This document shows, in pieces, positions 25,015 through 33,295 of a DNA stretch of 64,000 nucleotides. A program made the position numbers and the translations under genes. A model generated the notes under the pieces. The model was not told the origin of the DNA and did no database searches. It worked only from the letters and a program-made list of their open reading frames with translations. Numbering within the stretch: position 1 is the first letter of the stretch; every line of letters starts with the position of its first letter. Origin of the DNA: Oscillospiraceae bacterium (GTDB lineage Bacteria > Bacillota_A > Clostridia > Oscillospirales > Oscillospiraceae); contig JAGAFT010000040.1 of the NCBI GenBank assembly GCA_017627975.1, positions 1 through 64,000 on the forward strand, written 5' to 3'.

Positions 25015-26493
25015 TCAGCTTTTGAGATATTTTAGGACATTGCGGGCAGCTGTTCGACCGGAATTGACGTTATGGCCGTTTGCCGATCCGGGGACAGTAA
25101 TTGTATAGCAGTCCCAATACAGCTCGCAACCTTCAACACCGATGCAGTAGACTCCCGGAATCGGCTTGCCGGCTGGAGTGACAACCTCATACTTTCGATT
25201 CGTACGGACAGCACCGATCGAGGTCCATACACCGAGATCCTGCCGTACAATATAAAACGGGGCCTTCAGGACGGGAAGCAATCTGCTAGGATCTTTTGCA
25301 AAATCATCGTCATATTGTTTTGCACAGAAAGAATTATATCGGTCCACAGAAGCGCAGAATGAATCGGTGTCAATCCCGGCTGCCTCAGCGAGCGCTTCAA
25401 TGCTGTCCGCACGGAAACAGTTTCCGTAGGCGCCCTCACACAGCTTCTCAAGATCGGAGCAAAGCTCCGTCGCCTCCACTGAAAAGCGATCGATGAAAGC
25501 ACTGTCAAAAACAGCCCATGTTTCTGCCTGTGTGAGCTTGGCATTTGAGTAATAGCACGGGACATGCTGCCCGCAAAACTCATTGTTGAAGCGCTCTCCT
25601 TCTGAATTCACCCACAGGGTATAGCCCTTCAGATTGATATAAGCGTTGGTTTGGCTGTAAGGGCTGAGGGGATAGATGTAAATCTTATCTAGGTACGCTC
25701 TTCTGCGGGAAACATCTTCCGCACCCAGTTCAACAGCCATACGGAGACCGTCTCCCTGGTGACCGGGATTTCCACGGTGAAAAAGGCAAGGAACATTAAA
25801 ACCCCTGTCAGCCATCATCTGATCGTTGTCTACAAAACCACCGGTTGCGAGAATAACCGCACCGCAGTTGAACTTTGTGACTTCTGCCGTTTCAGGGTCT
25901 GCGGCGTAGATCCCGTTCACAACGTCGTCTTCCACCGCAAGCCGTATTCCTCGGGTTTTATTGTAGATGGGAATGCCAAGTCTGTTTGCGCTTTCAATCA
26001 GAGGATTGACGAGGAGATTTCCGTCGCCGCGTCCGTCAGATTCCCGCCGGTAAAACCAATGGTACGGTTTGATTTTCGCATTTCCCTTACACTCATCGAC
26101 GACTCCGGAGAAACCAACGCCGTGTTCAAGCAGCCAGGAGATGTTATCTCCGGAGTTGAGCACAAGATCTCTCCATTTCAACGTATCAATATGGTAGTTA
26201 AATGTCCTGGATTCGACCTCAATGATCTCACGAAGCGTAATGTGAATACCCTGCTCCTTTTGAAAAACAGAATTAATGGCAAAAACGCCTTCCGTGTGTT
26301 CCCCGTTGCCACCGAGCTTTTCGTTCACTTCGATTATAACCGGCTCTAGGCCGAGTTCTTTTGCCTGTACTGCCGCTGTAAGTCCGGACGGCCCCGATCC
26401 GACGACGACAACATCACAGTTGACCGTTTTTCTGACATCGGCGGCAATGTCAAGTTCATTGCTGATATATTGCTGAATTTTCAAATTCTCCAT
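25015..26493 (-). CDS. FAD-dependent fumarate-reductase-like flavoprotein
   Basis: The 492-residue soluble protein belongs to the FAD-binding-2 family (fumarate reductase, 3-ketosteroid dehydrogenase and tricarballylate dehydrogenase relatives). The dinucleotide motif VVVVGSGPSGLTAAVQAKE spans about 28-46; the C-terminal FAD part has IPGVYCIGVEG. It has no signal peptide, heme or Fe-S motif, so it would reduce or oxidise a soluble carboxylate with an unknown electron partner. It starts 32 bases after the lacI stop and is read with it. In the context of PrpD/PrpF/LeuCD enzymes an aconitate-like or unsaturated dicarboxylate substrate is plausible but unproven. Confidence 0.82.
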   Translation of the reverse strand: MENLKIQQYISNELDIAADVRKTVNCDVVVVGSGPSGLTAAVQAKELGLEPVIIEVNEKLGGNGEHTEGVFAINSVFQKEQGIHITLREIIEVESRTFNYHIDTLKWRDLVLNSGDNISWLLEHGVGFSGVVDECKGNAKIKPYHWFYRRESDGRGDGNLLVNPLIESANRLGIPIYNKTRGIRLAVEDDVVNGIYAADPETAEVTKFNCGAVILATGGFVDNDQMMADRGFNVPCLFHRGNPGHQGDGLRMAVELGAEDVSRRRAYLDKIYIYPLSPYSQTNAYINLKGYTLWVNSEGERFNNEFCGQHVPCYYSNAKLTQAETWAVFDSAFIDRFSVEATELCSDLEKLCEGAYGNCFRADSIEALAEAAGIDTDSFCASVDRYNSFCAKQYDDDFAKDPSRLLPVLKAPFYIVRQDLGVWTSIGAVRTNRKYEVVTPAGKPIPGVYCIGVEGCELYWDCYTITVPGSANGHNVNSGRTAARNVLKYLKS

Positions 26494-26525
26494 AGCGCAT
26501 CCTTTCTCCTAAACGGGGGAAGAAG

Positions 26526-27533
26526 CTATGTGCTTTCCCTGATAATCAGTTCAGGCTTGATTTGGGCTGTTTTCGCTGCCCCGGTATTGTTGATTAAATC
26601 CATGATCAGAGTGACACAGGTTTTCCCGAGACTCTCAAAGTTCGTACTTACCGTGGTCAGGGTCGGCGTGCAGCATTTTGAAAGGATCGTATTGTTGTAT
26701 CCGATCACAGCGACCTCATCCGGAACACTGTACCCCAGCGAGATCAGTCTTTTCAATCCTCCGACGGCGGTCATGTCGTCATTAAAAAGAATTGCCGAAA
26801 AAGGCTTTCCAGAAGCAATGATCGTATCAACCGCACCGGCGCCGCCTTCCAGAGATCTGTTAGTCTCAATGATCAGGCCGGTATCCGCTTTCATGCCGCG
26901 TGCCAGTAGCTGCCCGAGAAAAATGTTCGCTTTCTTCTGGGAACTGTAGGAGTCGACGTCTTTCACAAAAAAGATGTCAGAGTGACCCCGCTCAAGCAGA
27001 TGAGACAGCGCTTTTTCGATCCCGACGTACTCATCAAAATCCACACAGCAGACATTCTCCGCTTCCAAAGGATAATTTGTTACAATAAACGGGATATGGC
27101 TGTATTCTGAAAGAATGCTGGTCTCGTTGAAGGTTCTGTCAAATACGGATCCGATGCAAATGATCCCGCTTACCCCTTTATCCAGCAGCATACGGATAGA
27201 CTTGATGTTATCCTCTGTCTCGCCGAAGGTGTTGCAGATGATGGAGCTGTATCCCAGCAGCGCGAGATTGCGTTCAATGGTATACGCAGCTACGTTGTAG
27301 TTTTCAGACCGAATATCTACCGTTAGAATCCCGATGGTCTGCATGTTTCGATTGACCATTGCTCTTGCGATGGTACTGGGGCGGTAATGCAGCTTCTGCA
27401 GAGCATTCATCACTTTCTTCTGCGTTTTGGGCGATACGTTCGGATTGTTGTTCAACACCCTGGATACCGTTGCGATTGACACACCGGACTCCTGCGCAAC
27501 ATCGTAAATACTGGCTGAATTCGATTGTAACAT
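26526..27533 (-). CDS. LacI-family transcriptional regulator
   Basis: The 335-residue regulator has the LacI helix-turn-helix SIYDVAQESGVSIATVSRVL near the N-terminus, the hinge region YRPSTIARAMV, and a periplasmic-binding-protein-like effector domain starting with TIGILTVDI. The ATG at 27533 is chosen because GAGG lies six bases before it; the in-frame ATG four codons upstream has a poorer site. It has its own promoter and is followed by the flavoprotein gene. The two palindromes TGxAAGCGCTTACA at the divergent promoters 33.06-33.24 kb fit LacI-type operators, so this protein is the leading candidate regulator; CcpA is the alternative. The effector is probably the imported carboxylate. Confidence 0.9.
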   Translation of the reverse strand: MLQSNSASIYDVAQESGVSIATVSRVLNNNPNVSPKTQKKVMNALQKLHYRPSTIARAMVNRNMQTIGILTVDIRSENYNVAAYTIERNLALLGYSSIICNTFGETEDNIKSIRMLLDKGVSGIICIGSVFDRTFNETSILSEYSHIPFIVTNYPLEAENVCCVDFDEYVGIEKALSHLLERGHSDIFFVKDVDSYSSQKKANIFLGQLLARGMKADTGLIIETNRSLEGGAGAVDTIIASGKPFSAILFNDDMTAVGGLKRLISLGYSVPDEVAVIGYNNTILSKCCTPTLTTVSTNFESLGKTCVTLIMDLINNTGAAKTAQIKPELIIREST

Positions 27534-27595
27534 AATGGTCCTCATTATTCTCGTATTTTTTTACAATCGGACCGTAAAGTCCACCGTGGAGCATC

Positions 27596-27658
27596 CGTGA
27601 CGAATATCGTGACGAATAGAATGAAAATTACTATATCATCATATTCCTCGTGATTCAA
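27596..27658 (-). promoter_or_regulatory. lacI promoter and adjacent direct repeats
   Basis: On the minus strand TTGAAT (27658-27653) and TATAGT (27635-27630) are 17 bp apart. Just downstream, ATTCGTCACG occurs twice, at 27617-27608 and 27605-27596, 12 bp apart, over the transcription start region. Confidence 0.55.
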
Positions 27659-27672
27659 CCAGTATTTTTTGA

Positions 27673-28413
27673 TTATTTCATACCCATCCCGGGACCAAAA
27701 ACACCGCTGTCATGGCCGGTAAGGATTTTTGTGGAGATCTTTCTGAGTTTCTCCATGCTCTTATGCATGTTTTCTTTGGAGAGCTCGTTGTAGCACAGTC
27801 CATTCCCTTTCGGAGGGTCATGATACCAGCTTTCCTGCAGCGGAATCAGGTCACCCACAATAAGCACCGGGCCGTCTTCCGTGTCGACGACAATGGTCTG
27901 GCATCCGATCGTATGCCCCGGGGTATAAACGACCGAAATACCCGGAAAGATTTCTGCGTCCCCGTCAACCAGCTCATATTTGAAGAGCTTGATATATTCT
28001 TTGACGTATCCGATTTTGTTGCTGGGTTCATCCGGGTCATCCAAGCTCTCGAGTTCCTTTTTCTGGCAGATCAGACGTGTGGTTTTCGGGAACAGATGGG
28101 TGTTGTAGGCGTGATCCCAGTGCAGATGAGTAAAGATAACGGCCTCGATCTCATCGATGTCGACCCCGATGTTTTTCAGCGCTGCATCAATCACCTGATC
28201 GTCTGTTCTGGTATACGGCTGCGCACCCTTACCGCGCTCATAATCGACAGGGCATCCGCCGTTGTCAATGACGATCTTATGAACGCCGTCCGTCAGATAA
28301 AACGCATTGATGGGAAAGGGTTCAATTTCTGTGCCGGTGTAATCTTCAAAAAAGTTTTTCTTGGGTCTGGTAATGTATCCCAGACAAAGCGGAGTGATGG
28401 TATACTTGCTCAC
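27673..28413 (-). CDS. MBL-fold hydrolase, lactonase-like (first of the cluster)
   Basis: The 246-residue cytosolic protein has a complete metallo-beta-lactamase site: THLHWDH (His96, His98, Asp100, His101), YTPGHTIG, VGDLIP and TGHDSG. The overall pattern resembles N-acyl-homoserine lactonases of the AiiA/AttM type, which open lactone rings with a two-metal site. It starts with GTG, eight bases after GGAGG, and lies 15 bases behind the PrpD gene in the same operon. A paralogue with the shared VDGDA..PGI segment lies at 40.6 kb. Opening a lactone form of the pathway substrate is a reasonable guess. Confidence 0.82.
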   Translation of the reverse strand: MSKYTITPLCLGYITRPKKNFFEDYTGTEIEPFPINAFYLTDGVHKIVIDNGGCPVDYERGKGAQPYTRTDDQVIDAALKNIGVDIDEIEAVIFTHLHWDHAYNTHLFPKTTRLICQKKELESLDDPDEPSNKIGYVKEYIKLFKYELVDGDAEIFPGISVVYTPGHTIGCQTIVVDTEDGPVLIVGDLIPLQESWYHDPPKGNGLCYNELSKENMHKSMEKLRKISTKILTGHDSGVFGPGMGMK

Positions 28414-28428
28414 TTGTTCTACCTCCAG

Positions 28429-29811
28429 TCAGTGAAGAAGTGCAGTAAGATCACGAACGGAGATGTTCTCCAGATTCATGACCGCGTCGTAGAGTTCCTG
28501 AGCTTTCTCTTTGGACACGGTGCGGCATGCGAGTGAAAAGAATTTATTCTTCAGTTCCTCAGGGGACATCGGGTTCTCCGGATCCCCCTTGGTATAAGTG
28601 GTGAGATCCTCGTATTTTTTCCCGTCTTTTGTCTCTATAGCCACAGTAGAGGCGAAAATATAGGGGAGATACTTATCCAGTTTCCCCGTGTGTTCCATCT
28701 CGACACGATTCATCATGGCCTTGATGGTTGGATCTGTGAGAAGCTCTTCCTGAAACTGATCCACAGAAGCCTGCCCGTACAGAGCTGCCACAGCGACAGA
28801 ATAGGGAAGACTGAACTGAGCGGCGCCAACTACAGGCGGATTATACTTGATCTCCCGAGGCTCGACAACGGCTCTGACCGCCATACTGACGACATCAACA
28901 GATATTTTTTCAATATCGTCGGCTTTGATATCATTGTTTTTCATCACTTTGATCGTGCAGTCAATAGGAGCGTGGGTGTACTTGCAGCTGGCATAGGGCT
29001 TGAATGCTGTATACATGATCGGGTATTCGGAATAATCCAGATTCTTCAGCATATTTTCTGGGCTGACGTCATCTGAATAGGCGTGAAGAAAACCGCATTT
29101 GCCTTCAAAGATCCAACGGGGGCCTCTGTAGCCGACATCGGCAAGATTGCTTGCCGTGATTGCACACATGGAGGCATGGCCTGGATTGAGACGCTTCGTA
29201 AGAGTTCCGTCTGCATAGCACTCCAGGTTTCCGGCAGAAAACCCGCCGGCGATGCCGAGCGCGTTCTTTAGCTTTTCCGCGCTGAATCGCTTGAGCATCG
29301 AAACGGCTGTTGTGCCGCCGAAGATACCGACCGTTGCGGTCGGATGAAAGCCCCTCTCAAAATGTTTGTCCTGATTGACTGCACGGCCGACCCGGACCAT
29401 GGCATCATAACCCCAGATCACAGCCCTGATCAGGTCTTCACCGCTAGCGTTCACCTCTTCGCCCACGGCCACAGCCGGTGAGATGACTACAACCGCGGGG
29501 TGTCCGCATGCCTGAGTATTTGAGTCATCCATCTCCAGCCCGTGTGCGGAAGCCGCGTTAATGAAGGCGGCTTTATCTGTGGGTGCGTATCCGCCTCCTA
29601 CAACTGTGGTAGTACCCACATAGTCCTTTGGAATCATAGCTTCCTTTACCATTTCCGTTGATTCCAGATTGGATCCGCCGACTGCGTTTCCAAGCCAGTC
29701 CAGGATGATCTCTTTGGTCCTGGCAATAACATGTTCTGGAATAGCGGTCGCATCGGCATTCACATAGTATTGTGCTATCCGTTCACTGATGCTCGGAATT
29801 GATGGTTGCAT
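28429..29811 (-). CDS. MmgE/PrpD-family protein, first copy
   Basis: The 460-residue protein is a full-length MmgE/PrpD member (2-methylcitrate dehydratase, cis-aconitate decarboxylase and iminodisuccinate epimerase relatives). Conserved blocks are HGLEMDDSN near 91, GFHPTATVGIFGG near 153, TKRLNPGHASMCAI, and KPYASCKYTHAPID near 270. The family acts on citrate-like acids without a CoA or Fe-S cofactor. AGGAGG lies five bases before the ATG. It is encoded between dctP and an MBL hydrolase in the TRAP operon. Whether it dehydrates, decarboxylates or epimerises cannot be decided here. Confidence 0.88.
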   Translation of the reverse strand: MQPSIPSISERIAQYYVNADATAIPEHVIARTKEIILDWLGNAVGGSNLESTEMVKEAMIPKDYVGTTTVVGGGYAPTDKAAFINAASAHGLEMDDSNTQACGHPAVVVISPAVAVGEEVNASGEDLIRAVIWGYDAMVRVGRAVNQDKHFERGFHPTATVGIFGGTTAVSMLKRFSAEKLKNALGIAGGFSAGNLECYADGTLTKRLNPGHASMCAITASNLADVGYRGPRWIFEGKCGFLHAYSDDVSPENMLKNLDYSEYPIMYTAFKPYASCKYTHAPIDCTIKVMKNNDIKADDIEKISVDVVSMAVRAVVEPREIKYNPPVVGAAQFSLPYSVAVAALYGQASVDQFQEELLTDPTIKAMMNRVEMEHTGKLDKYLPYIFASTVAIETKDGKKYEDLTTYTKGDPENPMSPEELKNKFFSLACRTVSKEKAQELYDAVMNLENISVRDLTALLH

Positions 29812-29852
29812 ATTTACCTCCTGCAGATATGGTTTTTGCTTATTTTATATTT

Positions 29853-29877
29853 CAGAGGCACCGAAATGGTGCCTCTG
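29853..29877 (-). other. Intercistronic hairpin between dctP and prpD-like gene
   Basis: CAGAGGCACC (29853-29862) and GGTGCCTCTG (29868-29877) form a perfect 10-bp stem. The following minus-strand bases are AAATATAAAAT, not a U-run. It may protect the abundant binding-protein mRNA or partly stop transcription, as is common after dctP-like genes. Confidence 0.55.
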
Positions 29878-29908
29878 AATCCTTGTTAATGCTGATCTTT
29901 AGACGGCT

Positions 29909-30982
29909 TCAAGCCTCGGGGGGAACATAGGTGTTCTCAGAGACAGGATACATTTCGTTGTACTTATCCCGCAGAGAATACAGAAGTTCAAGTGCTTTCG
30001 TTCCCTCAAGTCCCTGATCGTCAAGTTTCTTGGCGTAGTCGGTGATCAGGTTCGCTGTCAGATCGATGAAGGGCTGCTCCTCTTCTTCGGTCAGATAGGT
30101 GACAGTGCCGCCGCTCTCGGCATACATCTCATACACGCTGGTTGCGGACTGCTCAAACCAGCAGCAGCCGATTTCTTCGAAGACCTCTGCGGCGCACTCA
30201 TCCAGGATCTTCTTCTGGTTGTCGGAGAGTTTGTTGTAGGCATCGCCGTTCATGAGCGTGAGGTGCGTTGTATTGCAGAAGTGAACGCGGGTGGCATGGT
30301 TGGTAACTTCAAAGAGCTTGAAGTTCTGAACAGAGTCGGGCGTAGCCATATAGCCGTCAACAATACCGCTGCGGATTGCCTCATAGGCTTCGGCAGCAAT
30401 CATGGCTACGGGGGTTCCGCCGAAGGCAGAGATGGTCTCAGCCATAATGCCGTTCACGCGGATTTCAAGCCCCTTTACATCTTCGGGGGTCTTGATGTCT
30501 CTCTGGTTGTTGATCAGGATGCCTTCACCGGAGCAAAATGCCATCAGCAGATGGGTGCCGTCAAGCTCTGCCGGCTGGAGTTCGGCCAGATAGTCGCGGA
30601 GTGCGTAGGACGCGGCTCTTGCAGATGCAAAATAGGTGGGATACTCAAGCATGAAGGTCATGGGAAGCGCACCGGTATAGTTGCCGGTATAGAGCCAGCC
30701 AATATCTGCCAGACCGTCTTTAACGGCATCCAGAACGGCGTCAGCCGCGCAAAGAGTTGCGCCGGGATAGACGTCGAACTTGATGCTGCCGTTGCTGCGC
30801 TCTTCAACCTTCTGGATAAAGGGATTGACAACCATCGTCTCATAGCGGCTGCCGGATGCAAGATAGATTGCGTACTTGAGGGTTACGGGTTTGTCTTCTG
30901 CGGGGGCGGCTGCACTTGCACAGGGTGCGCATACTGTGAGCACCAAGGCGAGGATCAGCAAGAATGCGAGTCTTCTTTTCAT
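29909..30982 (-). CDS. dctP: TRAP transporter solute-binding protein (DctP family)
   Basis: The 357-residue protein has a signal peptide (about 1-24, ending CASA) and the DctP fold, with GLADIGWLYTGNYTGALP, GLEIRVNG carrying the Arg that grips a substrate carboxylate, and GIVDGYMATPDS. No lipobox Cys is clear, although cysteines occur in the signal. It delivers an acidic solute to the DctQM membrane pair encoded just upstream, using a sodium gradient. AAAAGGAG precedes the ATG. The neighbours suggest a di- or tricarboxylate as cargo. Confidence 0.92.
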   Translation of the reverse strand: MKRRLAFLLILALVLTVCAPCASAAAPAEDKPVTLKYAIYLASGSRYETMVVNPFIQKVEERSNGSIKFDVYPGATLCAADAVLDAVKDGLADIGWLYTGNYTGALPMTFMLEYPTYFASARAASYALRDYLAELQPAELDGTHLLMAFCSGEGILINNQRDIKTPEDVKGLEIRVNGIMAETISAFGGTPVAMIAAEAYEAIRSGIVDGYMATPDSVQNFKLFEVTNHATRVHFCNTTHLTLMNGDAYNKLSDNQKKILDECAAEVFEEIGCCWFEQSATSVYEMYAESGGTVTYLTEEEEQPFIDLTANLITDYAKKLDDQGLEGTKALELLYSLRDKYNEMYPVSENTYVPPEA

Positions 30983-31066
30983 GCTTTTTTCTCCTTTTTA
31001 AAAAATATGTATGTAAATGGGTTTACGCTCATAGGGATGTTAACAAACGGCATTTCTGCAGAGTGC

Positions 31067-32374
31067 TTACACAAGGCTGGGGAGGAACGTTGCAATCGAA
31101 GGGAATGCAATCAGCAACCCGCAGGCCACAACAATTGCCGCAACATATCCCCATACGCCCTTATAGATCGTGAAGATCGGTACATCTTTTGTTACGCTCT
31201 GCATGACGAAAACATTCAGGCCGATCGGAGGCGTGATGGAAGCCATGGAAAGCACCATAACGATCAGAACGCCGAACCAGATCGGGTCATACCCGAGACC
31301 GGTAACAATGATAGGGTAGAAAACCGGGATCGTGAGGAGAATCATGGCGAGTGCGTCGATGAACATGCCGAGGATCAGGTAAATAAACAGAATAATAGCA
31401 AAAATGACCCATTTGTTAACGTCAAGACTTGCGACCAGATCGCCGAGGAAGGTCGGAATCCTGCTCAGAGCAAAGAACCTGCTGAATACTGTCGCGGATG
31501 CGACCAGGAGGAATACCGTTGCGGTCAGCTTTGCACTTTCAAGAAGAGACTTTTTAAAAACGTGCCAAGTCAGCTTTTTGGAGAACAGGCAAACCAATAA
31601 CATGCCGGTGGCGCCGATCGCGCCGGCTTCCGTTGCCGTAAACCAGCCGAAGAAGATTCCTCCGATGGACACGAAAAAGACAATCAGCACCTCCAGAACG
31701 CCGCCGTCTGTCAAAGCGGCAAGGCGCTCTTTCCTGCTTGCCTTCGCCTTGATCGGTGCCAGAGACGGATTCATTGCAACGCTGACATATCCGACAATCA
31801 TGAAAAGCACCATCAGAAGAATACCAGGAAGAATACCGGAAATGAACAGCTTGCCGATCGATACTTCTGTAGCAATACCGTAAACAATAAAGGTAACACT
31901 CGGAGGAATCAGAAGAGAAAGGCTGGCGCCGGATGCGACGGAAGCGGTGGAAAGGCTGTCTTGGTAGCCTAGCTTTTTCATCTCCGGATAGGCAATCGAT
32001 CCAATGGTGGCAACCGTAGCGGAGTTTGAACCGCAGATTGCGCCGAATATGGCACAGGCAATCTGGACAGCCATACACAGACCGCCTTTGACGTGGCCGA
32101 CCGCTTTATCGCCGAGGTTAAACAGCTTTGACCCGAGTCCTGAGTATGAAGCGAGATACCCCATGAGCCCGAACAGAGGAATCACCGACATGGTGTAAGA
32201 AGAGAAATTGGTATAAAGGTCGGTGCCGATGGCAGAAAGCGCCGGTTTGAAGCCGACCATGACGACCATTCCAAAATAGGCAACCGTGAGCATGGAAAAA
32301 GCGACGGGAACACGCAGGAACATTAAAACAATAACCAGCAGGGTTCCGAGCAACCCTATCATTTGACCAGACAT
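31067..32374 (-). CDS. dctM: TRAP transporter large membrane subunit (DctM)
   Basis: The 435-residue protein has about 12 hydrophobic segments and DctM family marks: FLRVPVAFSML near the start, FGAICGSNSATVATIGSIAYPEM, and GLNVFVMQSV near the end. It is the transport channel of the TRAP system. The ATG at 32374 has GGAGG nine bases upstream; earlier in-frame codons lie within the dctQ gene. It follows dctQ after 16 bases. Confidence 0.93.
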   Translation of the reverse strand: MSGQMIGLLGTLLVIVLMFLRVPVAFSMLTVAYFGMVVMVGFKPALSAIGTDLYTNFSSYTMSVIPLFGLMGYLASYSGLGSKLFNLGDKAVGHVKGGLCMAVQIACAIFGAICGSNSATVATIGSIAYPEMKKLGYQDSLSTASVASGASLSLLIPPSVTFIVYGIATEVSIGKLFISGILPGILLMVLFMIVGYVSVAMNPSLAPIKAKASRKERLAALTDGGVLEVLIVFFVSIGGIFFGWFTATEAGAIGATGMLLVCLFSKKLTWHVFKKSLLESAKLTATVFLLVASATVFSRFFALSRIPTFLGDLVASLDVNKWVIFAIILFIYLILGMFIDALAMILLTIPVFYPIIVTGLGYDPIWFGVLIVMVLSMASITPPIGLNVFVMQSVTKDVPIFTIYKGVWGYVAAIVVACGLLIAFPSIATFLPSLV

Positions 32375-32390
32375 ATATGCATCCTCCTGT

Positions 32391-32939
32391 TCAGATGATC
32401 TTATCCAGAATTTCTTCCTTAACGTCTCCAGAGTCCTTTTTCTCAACATCGGAACCGAGTTCATATCCGACAATCCTGGCAATCAGTTTGAAAACAATGC
32501 AAACTGTCAGCAGAGCAAGAGAAATAAACATAATAAGGAGGAAGATGTATACCGGGATCGATAGATTTGCCGTAACAGAAGCATCTTTGATTTTGGCCAG
32601 CATAAACTGATACATTCTGTAAGAGCAGATCGCTGAGATGACGGCGGAAACCAGAAGCGAAAAGATCATCAGGATTCTTTTTCCGACATCCCCGAGGAAA
32701 TTATCCAAGAAATCGATTGTGATGTTTCCGCTCTCATATTCGTTATGTACAAGAGAGAGGGATACAACAAGCAGCGAGCACAACTGGACGACTTCAAACG
32801 TTCCGAATATTGCATATCCGAACACCGCACGAACTATGACATACACGGTAACAAACGCCATCATGATAAACAGAAAGACACATGAGGCATAATCCATCCA
32901 TGTCGCAATGGTTCGAACAATCCTGTCAACTGTTTTCAC
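32391..32939 (-). CDS. dctQ: TRAP transporter small membrane subunit (DctQ)
   Basis: The 182-residue protein has four predicted membrane helices and a charged C-terminus, typical of DctQ, which pairs with DctM. The drawn start is GTG at 32939; AGGAGG lies 11 bases upstream, a slightly long spacing, and no better in-frame start was found. It is the first gene of the minus-strand operon, directly after the divergent regulatory region. Confidence 0.88.
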   Translation of the reverse strand: MKTVDRIVRTIATWMDYASCVFLFIMMAFVTVYVIVRAVFGYAIFGTFEVVQLCSLLVVSLSLVHNEYESGNITIDFLDNFLGDVGKRILMIFSLLVSAVISAICSYRMYQFMLAKIKDASVTANLSIPVYIFLLIMFISLALLTVCIVFKLIARIVGYELGSDVEKKDSGDVKEEILDKII

Positions 32940-33057
32940 AAACTATCATTCCTCCTTTGGCGGAAGCTTGCTTCTGCCCACAAGTTTGAACCAATACTAA
33001 TAAACAGGAATATGGGGGAGTCCATTCCCACATACAGCCGGTCGACCCGGACACGTG

Positions 33058-33105
33058 TGGAAGCGCTTACAAAGATAGGATAATCACACACTCACAATTT
33101 GTCAA
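33058..33105 (-). promoter_or_regulatory. TRAP operon promoter with LacI/cre-type operator
   Basis: On the minus strand TTGACA (33105-33100) and TATCCT (33082-33077) are 17 bp apart. Immediately downstream lies the palindrome TGGAAGCGCTTACA (33058-33071, plus-strand reading), placed to block initiation or clearance. It differs from the copy at 33230 at one base. Confidence 0.8.
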
Positions 33106-33190
33106 CGATTTTTGCCACATTTTCTCATCTTTGTATAAACTGTTCAAATATAAGATGGTTAATTTGTGGATTATGCCGCTAAAAAACCTG

Positions 33191-33243
33191 TTGACTTTCC
33201 AAGTAGCGGAAAATATAATGAATATTGCTTGAAAGCGCTTACA
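33191..33243 (+). promoter_or_regulatory. Plus-strand catabolic operon promoter with LacI/cre-type operator
   Basis: TTGACT (33191-33196) and TATAAT (33214-33219) are 17 bp apart. The operator TGAAAGCGCTTACA (33230-33243) follows ten bases later, near the transcription start, and matches the cre consensus TGWAANCGNTNWCA fully. The remaining A/T-rich bases of the 32940-33295 gap hold no gene. Confidence 0.82.
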
Positions 33244-33295
33244 ATACTGTCAGGTATAAAAATGCTGATGTGTGAATGAAAAAAGGAGAAAGATT

